A stretch of 47,030 nt of DNA from Streptomyces sp. WM6386 (GCF_000972385.1 NZ_JXTE01000079.1:1-47030); one strand, 5' to 3'. Positions 17,868 through 26,962 are shown, counted from the first letter of the stretch. Made by a program: numbers and translations. The notes: a model not told the origin generated them from the letters alone.

Positions 17868-19088
17868 GTGTTCGCCCCCCGCACCATCGCCTGGCCCCTC
17901 GTCGCCCTTTTCGCGGCCGGCTACCTCGCCCCGTACCTCCTCCCGACCACCGTCGGCAGACTGGACTCGGGACTTCCACTGACCGCCACTCAGGCGGGCG
18001 CCGTCGGCAGTGCGCTGCTGCTGAGTTCGGCGTCCGCGGGGTTCCTGCTGGCGTCGAAGGTGGACCGGATCGGCGCCCGGAGGCTGGCGCGCATCGGACT
18101 CGCCCTCGCGGTGGCCGGCTACGGCTGCGCCGCGCTCAGCGGCAGCGTCGCGGCCGTCGTCATCGGCGCGACGATCGGCGGGTTCGGATCCGGAACGGCC
18201 ACCACGGTCGCCGCCACCGGGATCGCCGCCCTGGGGGTCCCCCCGCGCGAGGGTGTTCGGGCGTGGGGGAGCGACCCCCACCGCACGACCACACTCGGTC
18301 TGCTCGGCGTCTCCGCCCTGGCGGGCGCCGTCTATCTGACCGTCCCGCACCTGGGACCGGGCCACGGCCAGCCCCTGGCCGCGATCGCCCTCACCGCCCT
18401 GGCGGTCTGGCCCCTGACGAACCGTCTCCCGCTGCACTCCCCCACCCCGCAGACCCGGCGGACGAGGACCCCCCTCCCCCACCTCCGGGCCGGCCTGCTC
18501 CTCGCCTCCACCCTCCCCTGCTGGTCCCTCGCCCAGAACGCCCTCTGGGGCGTCAGCGGCCGCATGGGGCTCACCCAGGCGCACCTGACGGAGGCCACGG
18601 TCGGCGCCGTCTTCGCCGTGGCGCTCGGCGCGGGCCTGCTGGGCGTCATCGGCGCGGGCACCCTCGGCCCCCGCCTCGGCCACGCCCTGCCCATCGGCGC
18701 GGGCACGGCCCTGATCGCCGCCTGCATCACGCTCAGCGCCTCCGCGACCGACCTGACGACCTTCGCGACCGGCGAGATCGCCTGGAACACGCTCTACCCG
18801 ATCGTGCTCTCGTACGTCATCGGCCTGGCCGCCTCCCTGGACCCGCGCGGCAGATGGGCGGTCCTGGTGGGTTCGGCGTCTTCGCTGGGCACGGCGGCGG
18901 GCCCCCTGACCGGCAGCCTGCTGGCGGCCGAGGCGGGCTTCCCGACGATGGGACTGGTCTTGGCCGCGGGCCTGCTGCTGATCGCCGTACCGATGACCCT
19001 CGTGGCCCTGGGTACGGGCAAGCGCTCCCTGCCGGTCGTGGAGATCCAGGTGGAAGCGCCGGTGTACGACAAAGCCACGGCCGCATGA
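17868..19088 (+). CDS. MFS transporter
   Basis: The 406-residue integral membrane protein has about twelve hydrophobic segments. The loop after helix 2 reads DRIGARRLARIG, the MFS motif-A position. Substrate unknown; YbfB/CynX-like small transporters have this size. GTG 17868 has AGGG seven bases upstream, while the longer reading frame adds a non-hydrophobic N-terminus. After about residue 122 a GC-rich palindromic element (18231-18280) encodes VPPREGVRAWGSD, which looks like an in-frame insertion in the loop between helices. It reads toward the convergent adenine deaminase gene, with repeat family B between them. Confidence 0.85.
   Translation: MFAPRTIAWPLVALFAAGYLAPYLLPTTVGRLDSGLPLTATQAGAVGSALLLSSASAGFLLASKVDRIGARRLARIGLALAVAGYGCAALSGSVAAVVIGATIGGFGSGTATTVAATGIAALGVPPREGVRAWGSDPHRTTTLGLLGVSALAGAVYLTVPHLGPGHGQPLAAIALTALAVWPLTNRLPLHSPTPQTRRTRTPLPHLRAGLLLASTLPCWSLAQNALWGVSGRMGLTQAHLTEATVGAVFAVALGAGLLGVIGAGTLGPRLGHALPIGAGTALIAACITLSASATDLTTFATGEIAWNTLYPIVLSYVIGLAASLDPRGRWAVLVGSASSLGTAAGPLTGSLLAAEAGFPTMGLVLAAGLLLIAVPMTLVALGTGKRSLPVVEIQVEAPVYDKATAA
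18231..18280. repeat. GC-rich palindromic element inside the MFS gene
   Basis: CTGGGGGTCCCCCCGCG is followed by GAGGGTGTTCGGGCG and then TGGGGG-AGCGA-CCCCCA. The opening CTGGGGGT(A)CCCCC block resembles the insert within repeat A copy 3. It stays in frame with the transporter and interrupts a loop rather than a helix. Confidence 0.55.
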
Positions 19089-19095
19089 TCCACCC

Positions 19096-19165
19096 AGGGG
19101 CGCGGGGCTGTATCAATGTGCGGCTCCGCCGCGTGGGCCCGACCAGCCCCCACCGGCCCGCAGCC
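19096..19165. repeat. Repeat family B, copy 1
   Basis: This 70-bp element has the core AGGGGCGCGGGGCTGTATC, TGCGGCTCCGCCGCGTGGGC and GCCCGCAGCC. About 63 of 70 positions match the copy at 32267. It contains the hairpin GCGGC-TCC-GCCGC and fills the gap between the convergent MFS and adenine deaminase genes, so it may work as a two-way terminator. Confidence 0.9.
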
Positions 19166-19171
19166 TGAGAA

Positions 19172-20164
19172 CTAGGAAAACTCGTAGCTCTCCACTTCGG
19201 CCAGATACCGCTGACGCCGCTCCTCGTCATGCTCCAGGAAGGACGCCACAAAGGAGTTCCGAGCAAGCTCCCGCAACCGCTCCTCCCCCAGGTCCAGTGC
19301 CGAGCGCACCGCATCGAAATTGTCCCCGGCGTACCCCCCGAAGTACGCCGGATCATCAGAGTTCACTGTGCACAACAACCCCGCGTCCAGCATCGCCGGA
19401 AGCGGATGATCCGCCAGCACATCAACCGTCCGCAGCCGCACATTCGACAACGGGCACAACGTCAGCGGCACGCGATCCCGTACCAACCGCGCCACCAGCT
19501 CCGGCGACTCCATGCACCGCAGCCCATGATCGATCCGCTCCACGCCGAGCACATCAAGGGCCTGCGTGATGTACTCCGGCGGCCCCTCCTCCCCGGCATG
19601 CGCCACCCGCCGCAGACCAAGGGCCGCAGCCGCCTCGTACACCTCGCGGAACTTGACCGGCGGATGCCCGACCTCGGCGGAGTCGAGCCCGACACCGACG
19701 ATCCGGTCGAGATACGGCTTCGCGGCGTCCAGCGTCTCCAGGGCCGACTCGGCGGACTCGTCCCGCAGGAAGCACAGGATCAGTTGCGTCGAGACGCCGT
19801 GCTTCGCCTCGCTGGCGCCGAGCGCCCGCCACAGCCCGTCGACGACCGTGCCCATCCCCACACCGCGCGCGATGTGCGCCTGCGGGTCGAAGAAGATCTC
19901 CGCGTGCCGCACCCCCTGCGCGGCGGCACGGGCGAGATACGCGTTCGCGAGGTCCTCGAAGTCCCGCTCGGTGCGCAGGACGGCCATGAGCTCGTAGTAC
20001 AGGTTCAGGAAGGACTGGAGGTCCTCGAACTGGTACGCCTTGCGGAGCTCGTCCGTGTCCGCGTACGGCAGCTCGACGCCGTTTCGGGCAGCCAGCTCAA
20101 ACGCCAGCTCGGGCTCCAGCGTGCCTTCGATGTGCAGGTGCAGTTCAGCTTTGGGGAGGGGCAT
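19172..20164 (-). CDS. Adenosine deaminase family protein, probable adenine deaminase
   Basis: The 330-residue TIM-barrel amidohydrolase has zinc ligands His9 and His11 in AELHLHIEGTL, His189 and catalytic Glu192 in VAHAGEEGPP, and Asp270/Asp271 in NSDDPAYFGGY. It would usually be named adenosine deaminase (add). However, EEGPPEYI, SSEVGHPP-like SAEVGHPPVKF and DDPAYFGGY are the hallmarks of the bacterial/fungal adenine deaminase branch (Pseudomonas Pa0148, yeast Aah1) as I recall them, so adenine is the more likely substrate. It yields hypoxanthine for purine salvage. No ribosome site precedes the ATG; TACGAT six bases upstream suggests a leaderless transcript. Confidence 0.88.
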   Translation of the reverse strand: MPLPKAELHLHIEGTLEPELAFELAARNGVELPYADTDELRKAYQFEDLQSFLNLYYELMAVLRTERDFEDLANAYLARAAAQGVRHAEIFFDPQAHIARGVGMGTVVDGLWRALGASEAKHGVSTQLILCFLRDESAESALETLDAAKPYLDRIVGVGLDSAEVGHPPVKFREVYEAAAALGLRRVAHAGEEGPPEYITQALDVLGVERIDHGLRCMESPELVARLVRDRVPLTLCPLSNVRLRTVDVLADHPLPAMLDAGLLCTVNSDDPAYFGGYAGDNFDAVRSALDLGEERLRELARNSFVASFLEHDEERRQRYLAEVESYEFS

Positions 20165-20170
20165 CGAAGC

Positions 20171-20176
20171 ATCGTA
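20171..20176 (-). promoter_or_regulatory. Putative -10 box, leaderless promoter of the adenine deaminase gene
   Basis: TACGAT on the minus strand lies six bases before the ATG at 20164, fits TANNNT, and no Shine-Dalgarno sequence is present between them. Confidence 0.45.
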
Positions 20177-20184
20177 CGACCGCT

Positions 20185-21090
20185 TTAGCGCCGTTTCGGA
20201 ACCGGCACCCGCAGAAGGTCGTGCGCGACCGTCAGCTCGCCCTCGAAGCCCGCCGCCCGCGCCTGCCGTTCGAACTCGTCGGGGTCGCTGTAGCGCTGGC
20301 TGAAGTGGGTGAGCACGAGATGCCGTACGCCCGCGTCCCGCGCCACCGTGGCCGCCTGCCCGGCGGTCAGGTGGCCGTGGTCGACCGCCAGGTCGATGTC
20401 CTCGTCCAGGAACGTCGACTCGATGACGAGCATGTCGCACCCCTCGGCCAGCGCGTACACCCCGTCGCACAGCCGGGTGTCCATGACGAACGCGAACCGC
20501 TGCCCGCGCCGCACCTCGCTGACGTCCTCGAGCAGGACCCCGCCGACCGAGCCCTCCCGCTGGATCCGGCCGATGTCCGGCCCCTTGATGCCGTGGGCGG
20601 CGAGACGGTCGGGAAGCATGCGGCGGCCGTCGGGCTCGACGACGCGATAGCCGTACGACTCGACGGGGTGGGAGAGCTTTCGGGTCTCCAGCGCATAGGA
20701 GGAACCCGTGGCCGGCACCCCGTCCTCACTCACCGGCGCCTCGGTGATCCCGACGGTCTCCCGGTACGCCGTGGCGTACCGCAGCCGGTCGAAGAAGCGC
20801 TGGCCGGACTTCGGGTAGTGGGCTGTGACCGGGTGCGGGACCTTGTCGAGGTTGATGCGCTGGATGACACCGGCGAGTCCCAGCGAATGATCGCCGTGGA
20901 AGTGCGTGACACAGATCCGGTTCAGGTCGTGCGCGGCGACACCGGCCCGCAGCATCTGGCGCTGGGTGCCCTCGCCCGGGTCGAAGAGGATGCCCTCGCC
21001 GTCCCAGCGCAGGAGGTAGCCGTTGTGGTTGCGGTGCCGGGTGGGGACCTGGCTGGCGGTGCCGAGGACCACCAATTCACGTACGGACAC
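20185..21090 (-). CDS. rnz: Ribonuclease Z
   Basis: The 301-residue metallo-beta-lactamase-fold RNase has the motif [13 protein letters not shown] binding two zinc ions, an N-terminal [13 protein letters not shown] (family motif GTxxxxPTxxRN), the [16 protein letters not shown] [12 protein letters not shown] and a late [11 protein letters not shown] histidine. It removes 3' trailers from tRNA precursors, important where CCA is not encoded. The start is GTG at 21090. It is followed by the adenine deaminase gene after about 20 bases, and preceded by a HIT gene whose stop lies six bases before its start. Confidence 0.95.
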   Translation of the reverse strand: MSVRELVVLGTASQVPTRHRNHNGYLLRWDGEGILFDPGEGTQRQMLRAGVAAHDLNRICVTHFHGDHSLGLAGVIQRINLDKVPHPVTAHYPKSGQRFFDRLRYATAYRETVGITEAPVSEDGVPATGSSYALETRKLSHPVESYGYRVVEPDGRRMLPDRLAAHGIKGPDIGRIQREGSVGGVLLEDVSEVRRGQRFAFVMDTRLCDGVYALAEGCDMLVIESTFLDEDIDLAVDHGHLTAGQAATVARDAGVRHLVLTHFSQRYSDPDEFERQARAAGFEGELTVAHDLLRVPVPKRR

Positions 21091-21096
21091 GGTGAT

Positions 21097-21450
21097 TTAC
21101 CCGGGTGGCCACTGCAGGCCGCGACCGCCCAGGACGTGCGCGTGGGCGTGGAAGACGGTCTGGCCGGCTCCGGCGCCGGTGTTGAAGACGATGCGGTAGC
21201 TCTCCAGCTTGTCCTCGTCGGCGACGGACTGCGCTTCGCCGAGGACGTCGGCGGCGATGGCCGGTTCGGCGGCGGCGAGGGTCGCGGCGTTCTCGTAGTG
21301 CACCTTGGGGATCACCAGGACGTGCGTGGGGGCCTGGGGGTTGATGTCCCGGAAGGCGACGGTGGTGTCCGTCTCACGGACGATCGTCGCCGGGATGTGC
21401 CCTGCGACGATCTTGCAGAACAGGCAGTCGTCCTGCGGTTCCCCTGGCAT
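21097..21450 (-). CDS. HIT family protein
   Basis: The 117-residue histidine triad protein has CLFCKIVAGHIPA at the N-terminus and the triad HAHAHVLGG near residues 104-112. Family members hydrolyse nucleoside phosphoramidates or dinucleotides (HinT-like). CLFC (CxxC) with the downstream histidines suggests the zinc-containing subgroup. GAAGGG seven bases before ATG 21450 supports the start. It forms a tight pair with rnz. Confidence 0.93.
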   Translation of the reverse strand: MPGEPQDDCLFCKIVAGHIPATIVRETDTTVAFRDINPQAPTHVLVIPKVHYENAATLAAAEPAIAADVLGEAQSVADEDKLESYRIVFNTGAGAGQTVFHAHAHVLGGRGLQWPPG

Positions 21451-21497
21451 GTGGTGTCCCTTCGGGTCGCGGGTGTGGGGGCATCGTATCGAGCAGC

Positions 21498-24400
21498 TCA
21501 GGGAAGCGACGGAGGCACCTTCGCCGGAGTCCGCTCCAGGGCCTCCAGCGCTATGCGCACCGCCTCGTCCAGCTGTACGTCCTTCCCCGCGCCGTGGTCC
21601 TGCGGACGCTGGACCACCTCGACGTCCGGGTCCACGCCGTGGTTCTCCACGCCCCACTCGTAACCCTCCAGCCAGAAGGCGTACTTGGGCTGGGTGATCA
21701 GCGTGCCGTCGACGAGCCGGTACCGGCTGTCGATCCCGATGACGCCGCCCCAGGTCCGCGTGCCGACCACCGGCCCGATCCCCAGGGCCTTGATCGCCGC
21801 GTTGACGATGTCGCCGTCGGAGCCCGAGAACTCGTTCGCCACGGCGACCACCGGCCCCCTCGGCGCGTCCTGCGGATAGCTGTAGGGCCGCAGCCCGCGC
21901 GGCAGGGCCCAGCCGACGATCCGCCGGGCCAGCTTCTCGACGACGAGCTGGGAGGTGTGACCGCCGCGGTTCTCCCGGACGTCGACGACCAGCCCCTCAC
22001 GGGCCACCTCGACCCGCAGGTCACGGTGGATCTGGGCCCAGCCGGGGGCCTGCATGTCGGGGACGTGGAGGTAGCCGAGCCGGCCGCCGGACCTCTCGTG
22101 GACGTACGCCCGCCGGTCCGCGACCCACGTGTGGTAGCGCAGCGGTTCCTCGTCCGCGATCGGTACGACGACGGCATGCCGTACGTCACCGCCGCCGGAC
22201 GGCGAGACGGTCAGCTCGACCGGCTTGCCCGCCGTGCCGACCAGGAGCGGGCCCGGACCGGTGACCGGGTCGACCGGATGCCCGCCGACCGCGACGATCG
22301 CGTCGCCCGCGCGCACCGCGACACCGGGCGCGGCGAGCGGGGAGCGGGCGTCGGGGTCGGAGGTCTCCGTCGGCAGGATGCGGTCGATACGCCAGCTGCC
22401 GTCCTGGTGACGGGAGATGTCGGCGCCGAGAAGACCTTGCCGGGGGCCGCTGCCGTAGCCGCCGCGCGGCATGACGTAGGCGTGCGAGGTGCCGAGCTCG
22501 CCCTGCACCTCCCAGAGGAGGTCGACGAGGTCGTCGTGGGTGGCGACGCGGTCCACGACCGGGCGGTAGCGGTCCAGGACGCCGGGCCAGTCGACGCCGC
22601 TCATGTCGGGGCGCCAGAAGTGGTCCCGCATGATGCGGCCGGTCTCCTCGTACATCTGCCGCCACTCGGCCGACGGGTCGGCGGTCTGCCGGATCCGGGC
22701 GAGGTCGACGGTGATGTTGGTGTCGCTGTCGTCGTCGCCCGAGGCCCGCCGGTCGCTCGGTACGACCTTCAGCCGGCCGTCGGTCCACAGCAGGACCCGC
22801 TTGCCGTCCCCGCTGACCGCGAAGTGGTCGGCGTCGGCGGCGAGATGCTCCAGACGCTGCTGGGCGAGGTCGTAGCGCTCCAGCTCGGTCTTGGGGTCGG
22901 GGTCGTCCGGGGTGGCCCGGGAGGAGCCGAGGACGCCCTGCACCGGGTGGCGCAGCCACAGCACGCCGTCCTTCGCCGCGCGCAGGTTGGAGTAGCGGGC
23001 GGCCTCGACCGGGAACGGCACGATCCGGTCGGCAAGGCCTTCGAGATCGATGCGGGTGGCCGGGGTGCCCTCGCTGTCGGGCGTCTCGTCCTTGTCGGGG
23101 GCCTCGAAGGGGCGGCCGTGCCGCTGCGGGCCGAACGGCGAGGGCGTGGTCGCGGCGAGCGTGATCAGGTGCGGGCGGTCGCCGACCACGAAGGCGAGGT
23201 CGAAGACGTGCTCGTCGTAGACCGGGTCGAAGGAGCGGGTGGAGAGGAAGGCGAGGTGCTTGCCGTCCAGGGTGAAGGTGGGCGCGTAGTCCTGGAAGCG
23301 CAGCGGGGTCGCCTCGGTGACGGAGAGGTCGGTGGTGTTGGCGAGGCGGAGCTGGCGAAGCGGGCGCGGGCCGGGGTGGGACCAGGCGAGCCAGGCCGAG
23401 TCGGGCGAGAAGACCAGCCCGGAAACGTCCCCGTCCGCGCTCCGGTCCACCTCGCGGACCTCGCCGGTCTCCCGCTCGACGAGCAGGACACGTCCGTCGT
23501 GCGCGGCGACCGCGGCCCGGCTGCCGTCGGGGGCCATGGCGAGCCCGAGGACCCGGCCGAGCTGTCCGGCGGCGAGACGACGCGGGGTGGCGCCGGGGGC
23601 GAGGCCGGTGGCGGGCGCGAACTCCAGGGCGTCGTCGCCCTCCGCGTCGGTCACCCACACCACCCACTCCTCGCCCTCCGTACGGAAGGTGCGGGGCAGC
23701 CGGGCCCGTACGCCGGGTTCGGCGGCCAGCGCCCGGGTCGGTCCTGAGCGGTGGGTGACCCAGTGCACGGCGCCCCGGACGGCGACCGCGCTGCCGCGCG
23801 CGGTGTGGTCGGGCGCGGCGGAGCCGAACCAGCGCGAGGCGTTCACCGTGAACGGCTGCCGGTCGACGCGCTGCCCGCCGAGCCGCACGTCCAGTCGGCG
23901 CGGCTCGGCCCCGTCCAGGTCGTCCAGGACCCACAGTTCACCGGCGGAGGTGTGGACGACCCGGGTGCCGTCACCGGCGGCGTGCCGGGCGTAGAACCCG
24001 TCGAGGGGTGTGTGCCGCCGTAGATCGGACCCGTCGGCGAGCGAGGAGTACAGGGCGCCGACGCCTTCGTGGTCGGAGAGAAAGGCGATCCGCTCCCCCG
24101 CCCACACCGGGAACTCGATGTTCCCGTCGAGGTCTTGATGCAGCCGTACGAACTCTCCGTCGCCCTCGTGATCGATCCACAGCTTGCCCGCCGTACCTCC
24201 CCGGTACCGCTTCCACCAGGCGGCCTCCCGCCCCATCGGCGCGGACAGCAGCACGGTGGACGGTCCGAGCGCGACACCGCCCACGGGCCCGTACGGCAGG
24301 AGGGTCGACGGCCCCCCGTCGAGCGGGACGGCGTGCGCCCAGGAGCGGCGCAGGCTGGCCTGGCCGTGGGTGGTGATCGCGAGGACCTGGCCGTCCGGGG

Positions 24401-24695
24401 TCCAGCCGCGCACCTGGGTACGCCAACTGCCCCAGTGTGTCAGCCGTTTGGCGGGGCCGCCGTCGACCGGGGCGATGTGCACCTCGGGGGCGCCGTCCCG
24501 GGTGGAGGTCCAGGCGACGGTGGTGCCGTCGGGCGAGATGCGCGGTGTGGAGACGGGCACATTGTCGGCGCTGACCCGCCAGGCCCGGCCGCCGTCGAGG
24601 GGGGCGATCCACACGTCGTCCTCGGCGGTGAAGGCCGCCAAGTCGCCGTGCAGGTGCGGAAACCGGAGATACGAGGGCGTCGCGGGCTGTGTCAC
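21498..24695 (-). CDS. Tricorn protease (S41 family)
   Basis: The 1065-residue protein has the full tricorn layout. An N-terminal six-bladed and then seven-bladed beta-propeller region runs to about residue 680, with WD/TolB-like blades such as RISPDGTTVAW and LVFSPDSAWLAWS. The core domain C1 holds the catalytic His738 in GTSHAYV, followed by a PDZ domain (AGDAIVAVGG) and the S41 domain with the nucleophile Ser959 in FSGSDGD. The enzyme trims peptides released by the proteasome; Streptomyces coelicolor has a characterised homologue of the same size. The GTG start has AGGG seven bases upstream. No signal peptide, so cytoplasmic. Confidence 0.95.
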   Translation of the reverse strand: MTQPATPSYLRFPHLHGDLAAFTAEDDVWIAPLDGGRAWRVSADNVPVSTPRISPDGTTVAWTSTRDGAPEVHIAPVDGGPAKRLTHWGSWRTQVRGWTPDGQVLAITTHGQASLRRSWAHAVPLDGGPSTLLPYGPVGGVALGPSTVLLSAPMGREAAWWKRYRGGTAGKLWIDHEGDGEFVRLHQDLDGNIEFPVWAGERIAFLSDHEGVGALYSSLADGSDLRRHTPLDGFYARHAAGDGTRVVHTSAGELWVLDDLDGAEPRRLDVRLGGQRVDRQPFTVNASRWFGSAAPDHTARGSAVAVRGAVHWVTHRSGPTRALAAEPGVRARLPRTFRTEGEEWVVWVTDAEGDDALEFAPATGLAPGATPRRLAAGQLGRVLGLAMAPDGSRAAVAAHDGRVLLVERETGEVREVDRSADGDVSGLVFSPDSAWLAWSHPGPRPLRQLRLANTTDLSVTEATPLRFQDYAPTFTLDGKHLAFLSTRSFDPVYDEHVFDLAFVVGDRPHLITLAATTPSPFGPQRHGRPFEAPDKDETPDSEGTPATRIDLEGLADRIVPFPVEAARYSNLRAAKDGVLWLRHPVQGVLGSSRATPDDPDPKTELERYDLAQQRLEHLAADADHFAVSGDGKRVLLWTDGRLKVVPSDRRASGDDDSDTNITVDLARIRQTADPSAEWRQMYEETGRIMRDHFWRPDMSGVDWPGVLDRYRPVVDRVATHDDLVDLLWEVQGELGTSHAYVMPRGGYGSGPRQGLLGADISRHQDGSWRIDRILPTETSDPDARSPLAAPGVAVRAGDAIVAVGGHPVDPVTGPGPLLVGTAGKPVELTVSPSGGGDVRHAVVVPIADEEPLRYHTWVADRRAYVHERSGGRLGYLHVPDMQAPGWAQIHRDLRVEVAREGLVVDVRENRGGHTSQLVVEKLARRIVGWALPRGLRPYSYPQDAPRGPVVAVANEFSGSDGDIVNAAIKALGIGPVVGTRTWGGVIGIDSRYRLVDGTLITQPKYAFWLEGYEWGVENHGVDPDVEVVQRPQDHGAGKDVQLDEAVRIALEALERTPAKVPPSLP

Positions 24696-24741
24696 GAGTC
24701 AACCCTATGCAGGGCCGACGGCCCACGGACAGGGCTTTGGA

Positions 24742-25284
24742 TCACTTGCCCTGGACGGGCCTGCAGTCCGGGTACTTGTCGCACCAGATGGTCTCCGTGA
24801 CCGTCACGGTGACGGTGGCTCCCGGTTGCCCGTTGCCGCCCGGGTTGTTCGGCTCGGGCGAGGCGTTGCAGTTGCCCAGTCCGTTGACCTGGAACCACTG
24901 CTTGCCGTCGATCTTCGCGGTCAACTCACCGCGCACACACTGCCCGTTGACCACACGGGTGATCTTGCCGTCGACGTCGATGTCCTGGTTGCTGGTGGTC
25001 TCGCCGGTGCAGTGGACCTCGGCCACGGCATTGTCGGTCGCCGTCGGCGTGGGCCGGTTCCCGTAGGAGGCCTGGCAGGTCAGCCACTGCACATTGGCCT
25101 TCTGCCGCTCCAGCTCCTTGGTGACCGTCTGGTCGGTCGTGTACGCCACGGACGCGGAGTTCAGCCCCGCCGGATCACAGGCGGTGACCCCGCCGACGAC
25201 CACGACCGCGAGCACGGACACGGCTGCCACCCGCTGGACCCGGTGTCCTCGCGGGCGGCCCCAAAACCTGCGCAATACCCCCAT
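24742..25284 (-). CDS. Putative lipoprotein with DUF4333-like repeats
   Basis: The 180-residue protein has a basic start (GVLRRFWGRPRGHR), a hydrophobic stretch, and a lipobox ending VTAC near residue 36. The mature part contains two related cysteine-bearing segments (VQWLTCQASYG...VHCTGET and GQCVRGELTAKIDGK...GNC), the pattern of DUF4333 small secreted actinobacterial proteins. A Pro/Gly/Asn-rich linker and a short VTVTVTETIWCDKYPDC tail follow. Function unknown; probably anchored outside the membrane. ATG 25284 with GGGAAG nine bases upstream is preferred over the upstream GTG/ATG. Confidence 0.8.
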   Translation of the reverse strand: MGVLRRFWGRPRGHRVQRVAAVSVLAVVVVGGVTACDPAGLNSASVAYTTDQTVTKELERQKANVQWLTCQASYGNRPTPTATDNAVAEVHCTGETTSNQDIDVDGKITRVVNGQCVRGELTAKIDGKQWFQVNGLGNCNASPEPNNPGGNGQPGATVTVTVTETIWCDKYPDCRPVQGK

Positions 25285-25465
25285 GGAGGGCAGCTTCCCA
25301 CTGTCACGGCCGCCGCGGTAGAGCACATACGGACACTCGCCCCACAATCGAGTGACACTCGATCAACTGAAGGACCATTGCCCCGCTCGCCCGCTCCCCT
25401 TGCCTCGGACGACTCGTCCAGCTGCTCCCCGCGAAAACCCGGAGACCGAGCGCTGCCCGCCCGTC

Positions 25466-25471
25466 TAGCGT
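25466..25471 (+). promoter_or_regulatory. Putative -10 box, leaderless promoter
   Basis: TAGCGT lies six bases before the ATG at 25478. The same hexamer at the same distance precedes the ATG at 30677. No ribosome site is present in either. Confidence 0.5.
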
Positions 25472-25477
25472 GACGGC

Positions 25478-25870
25478 ATGCGCAACGACCGCCGTCTTCG
25501 CCGTCTCGTCGTGGACGAGCGGACGACCTACATGTGGAGCGTCCGGCACAACCGTCAGGACGACGACGCGCCCCGCGACGTGCTGAACCTGTACCGCGAC
25601 GGGGTACGCACCCGGATCGTCTTCCGGCAGGGTGAGCGCGGCGCCGTCTCCGGCGGCTACTCGTACATCGGCTGTGTGGCGACCGGCCCGGGAAAACTGC
25701 TCAACCTGCGCGAACCCGGTGTCGTACGCGCTCTGGTCGACGAGGCGACCGGCCGCGGACTCATGCCGGGGGTCACCGAGCTGGACGGCTGGGACCTGTT
25801 CGACGCGGTCCTCAGCCGCGCAGCAGCAGCCACTCCTGCAGCTCCACAAGGTTGCCCTCCGGGTCCTTGA
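25478..25870 (+). CDS. Conserved hypothetical protein (130 aa)
   Basis: I do not recognise a functional family. The 130-residue protein begins MRNDRRLRRLVVDERTTYMW, has a beta-rich middle (TRIVFRQGERGAVSGGYSYIG) and an alanine/proline tail. High third-position GC supports coding. There is no signal peptide or membrane segment. The last 59 bases overlap the convergent VOC gene, so the tail beyond SRAAAA is probably not structured. It diverges from the lipoprotein gene. Confidence 0.7.
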   Translation: MRNDRRLRRLVVDERTTYMWSVRHNRQDDDAPRDVLNLYRDGVRTRIVFRQGERGAVSGGYSYIGCVATGPGKLLNLREPGVVRALVDEATGRGLMPGVTELDGWDLFDAVLSRAAAATPAAPQGCPPGP

Positions 25871-26204
25871 GGTGGGCGACCCGCATCCGGTCGGTCATGG
25901 GGGCGGGGCCGTGCAGCAGAACGGCACCCCGCTCGGCGATCTGCTCGCAGTACGTGTCGAGATCGTCGACGCGCAGCACGACCAGTGACCGGTGCCCGCT
26001 CGCCTCGTCGCCCAGCTCCCCCAGTATCCCGGCCATCATGGACCGGTCCTGGAGGGCGATACCGGCGGAGCCGGTGGCGGGGCTGAACTTCTCGTACGGT
26101 CCCTGTGTCGCCCCCGACTGCGCCTTGAGGCCGAGGACCTCGGCGTAGAAGCGGTAACAGACGGGGAAGTCGGAGACGAGCAGCCGGACTTGGGCGAGTT
26201 CCAA
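25812..26204 (-). CDS. VOC (glyoxalase/bleomycin resistance) family protein
   Basis: The 130-residue protein has two beta-alpha-beta-beta-beta modules typical of the vicinal oxygen chelate fold: ELAQVRLLVSDFPVCYRFYAEVLGL and then SLVVLRVDDLDTYCEQI, ending DPEGNLVELQEW where the metal-binding Glu sits. The reaction is unknown. The best start is TTG 26204, which has AGAGGG six bases upstream and puts ELAQVRLL at the N-terminus, as in relatives. It follows rsmE after 17 bases on the same strand. Confidence 0.85.
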   Translation of the reverse strand: MELAQVRLLVSDFPVCYRFYAEVLGLKAQSGATQGPYEKFSPATGSAGIALQDRSMMAGILGELGDEASGHRSLVVLRVDDLDTYCEQIAERGAVLLHGPAPMTDRMRVAHLKDPEGNLVELQEWLLLRG

Positions 26205-26221
26205 GGCGTTCCCTCTGGCTC

Positions 26222-26962
26222 TCAGGACCAGCGGCCGGTGCGCGCGAGGAGCACGGCGGTCGCGGCGGTCCCGGCGGTCGATGTACGCAGCACGGTACGC
26301 CCGAGGACGTACGGCTTCGCCCCCGCCTCCTCGAACAGCGCCAACTCCTCGGGGGAGACGCCCCCTTCGGGCCCGACGACGAGCACGACGTCGCCCTCGG
26401 TGGGGAGTTCGACGGTGGCCAGCGGTTCGTGACCGCTCTCGTGGAGTACGGCGGCGAAGTCGGCCTTGGCGAGCAGCGCCGCGACCTGCTTGGACGTGGC
26501 CAGGTCCGCGACCTCGGGGAAGCGGAACCGCCGGGACTGCTTGCCGGCCTCGCGGGCGGTGGACCGCCACTTGGTGAGGGCCTTCAGTCCGCGGTCGCCC
26601 TTCCACTGGGTGATGCAGCGTGAGGCCTGCCAGGGCACGATCGCGTCGACGCCGGTCTCGGTCATGGTCTCGACGGCCAGTTCACCGCGGTCGCCCTTGG
26701 GGAGGGCCTGGACGACGGTGATACGGGGGGACTCCTCCGGCTCCTCGGACACCGAGGTCATGTGGACGGTCAGCCGGTCCTTGCCCTCGGTGCCGATCAC
26801 GTCGCACACCGCGTAACGTCCCGCGCCGTCGGTGAGGACGACCTCCTCGCCGGGCTGGAGCCGCTTCACGGAGACCGCGTGCCGCCCCTCGGGCCCCTCC
26901 AGGACGTACCGTCCGCCGCCCCCGGCGTCGAAGTGCTCGACCACGAACACGGGAGCCGTCAT
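26222..26962 (-). CDS. rsmE: 16S rRNA (uracil(1498)-N3)-methyltransferase RsmE
   Basis: The 246-residue SPOUT methyltransferase has an N-terminal PUA-like part (HFDAGGGGRYVLEGPEGRHA). Signature residues are ALPKGDRGELAVETMTETG, VVGPEGGVSPEE (SAM-binding knot) and LGRTVLRTSTAGTAA. It methylates U1498 of 16S rRNA. ATG 26962 overlaps the nitronate monooxygenase stop (ATGA). In actinobacteria rsmE usually follows hrcA-dnaJ; here a flavoprotein gene and repeat family A lie between. Confidence 0.95.
   Translation of the reverse strand: MTAPVFVVEHFDAGGGGRYVLEGPEGRHAVSVKRLQPGEEVVLTDGAGRYAVCDVIGTEGKDRLTVHMTSVSEEPEESPRITVVQALPKGDRGELAVETMTETGVDAIVPWQASRCITQWKGDRGLKALTKWRSTAREAGKQSRRFRFPEVADLATSKQVAALLAKADFAAVLHESGHEPLATVELPTEGDVVLVVGPEGGVSPEELALFEEAGAKPYVLGRTVLRTSTAGTAATAVLLARTGRWS

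Noticed and set aside
21594..23747. 717-codon plus-strand frame opposite the tricorn gene
   Set aside because: The tricorn frame has all catalytic residues and propeller blades, whereas this frame has no recognisable domain.
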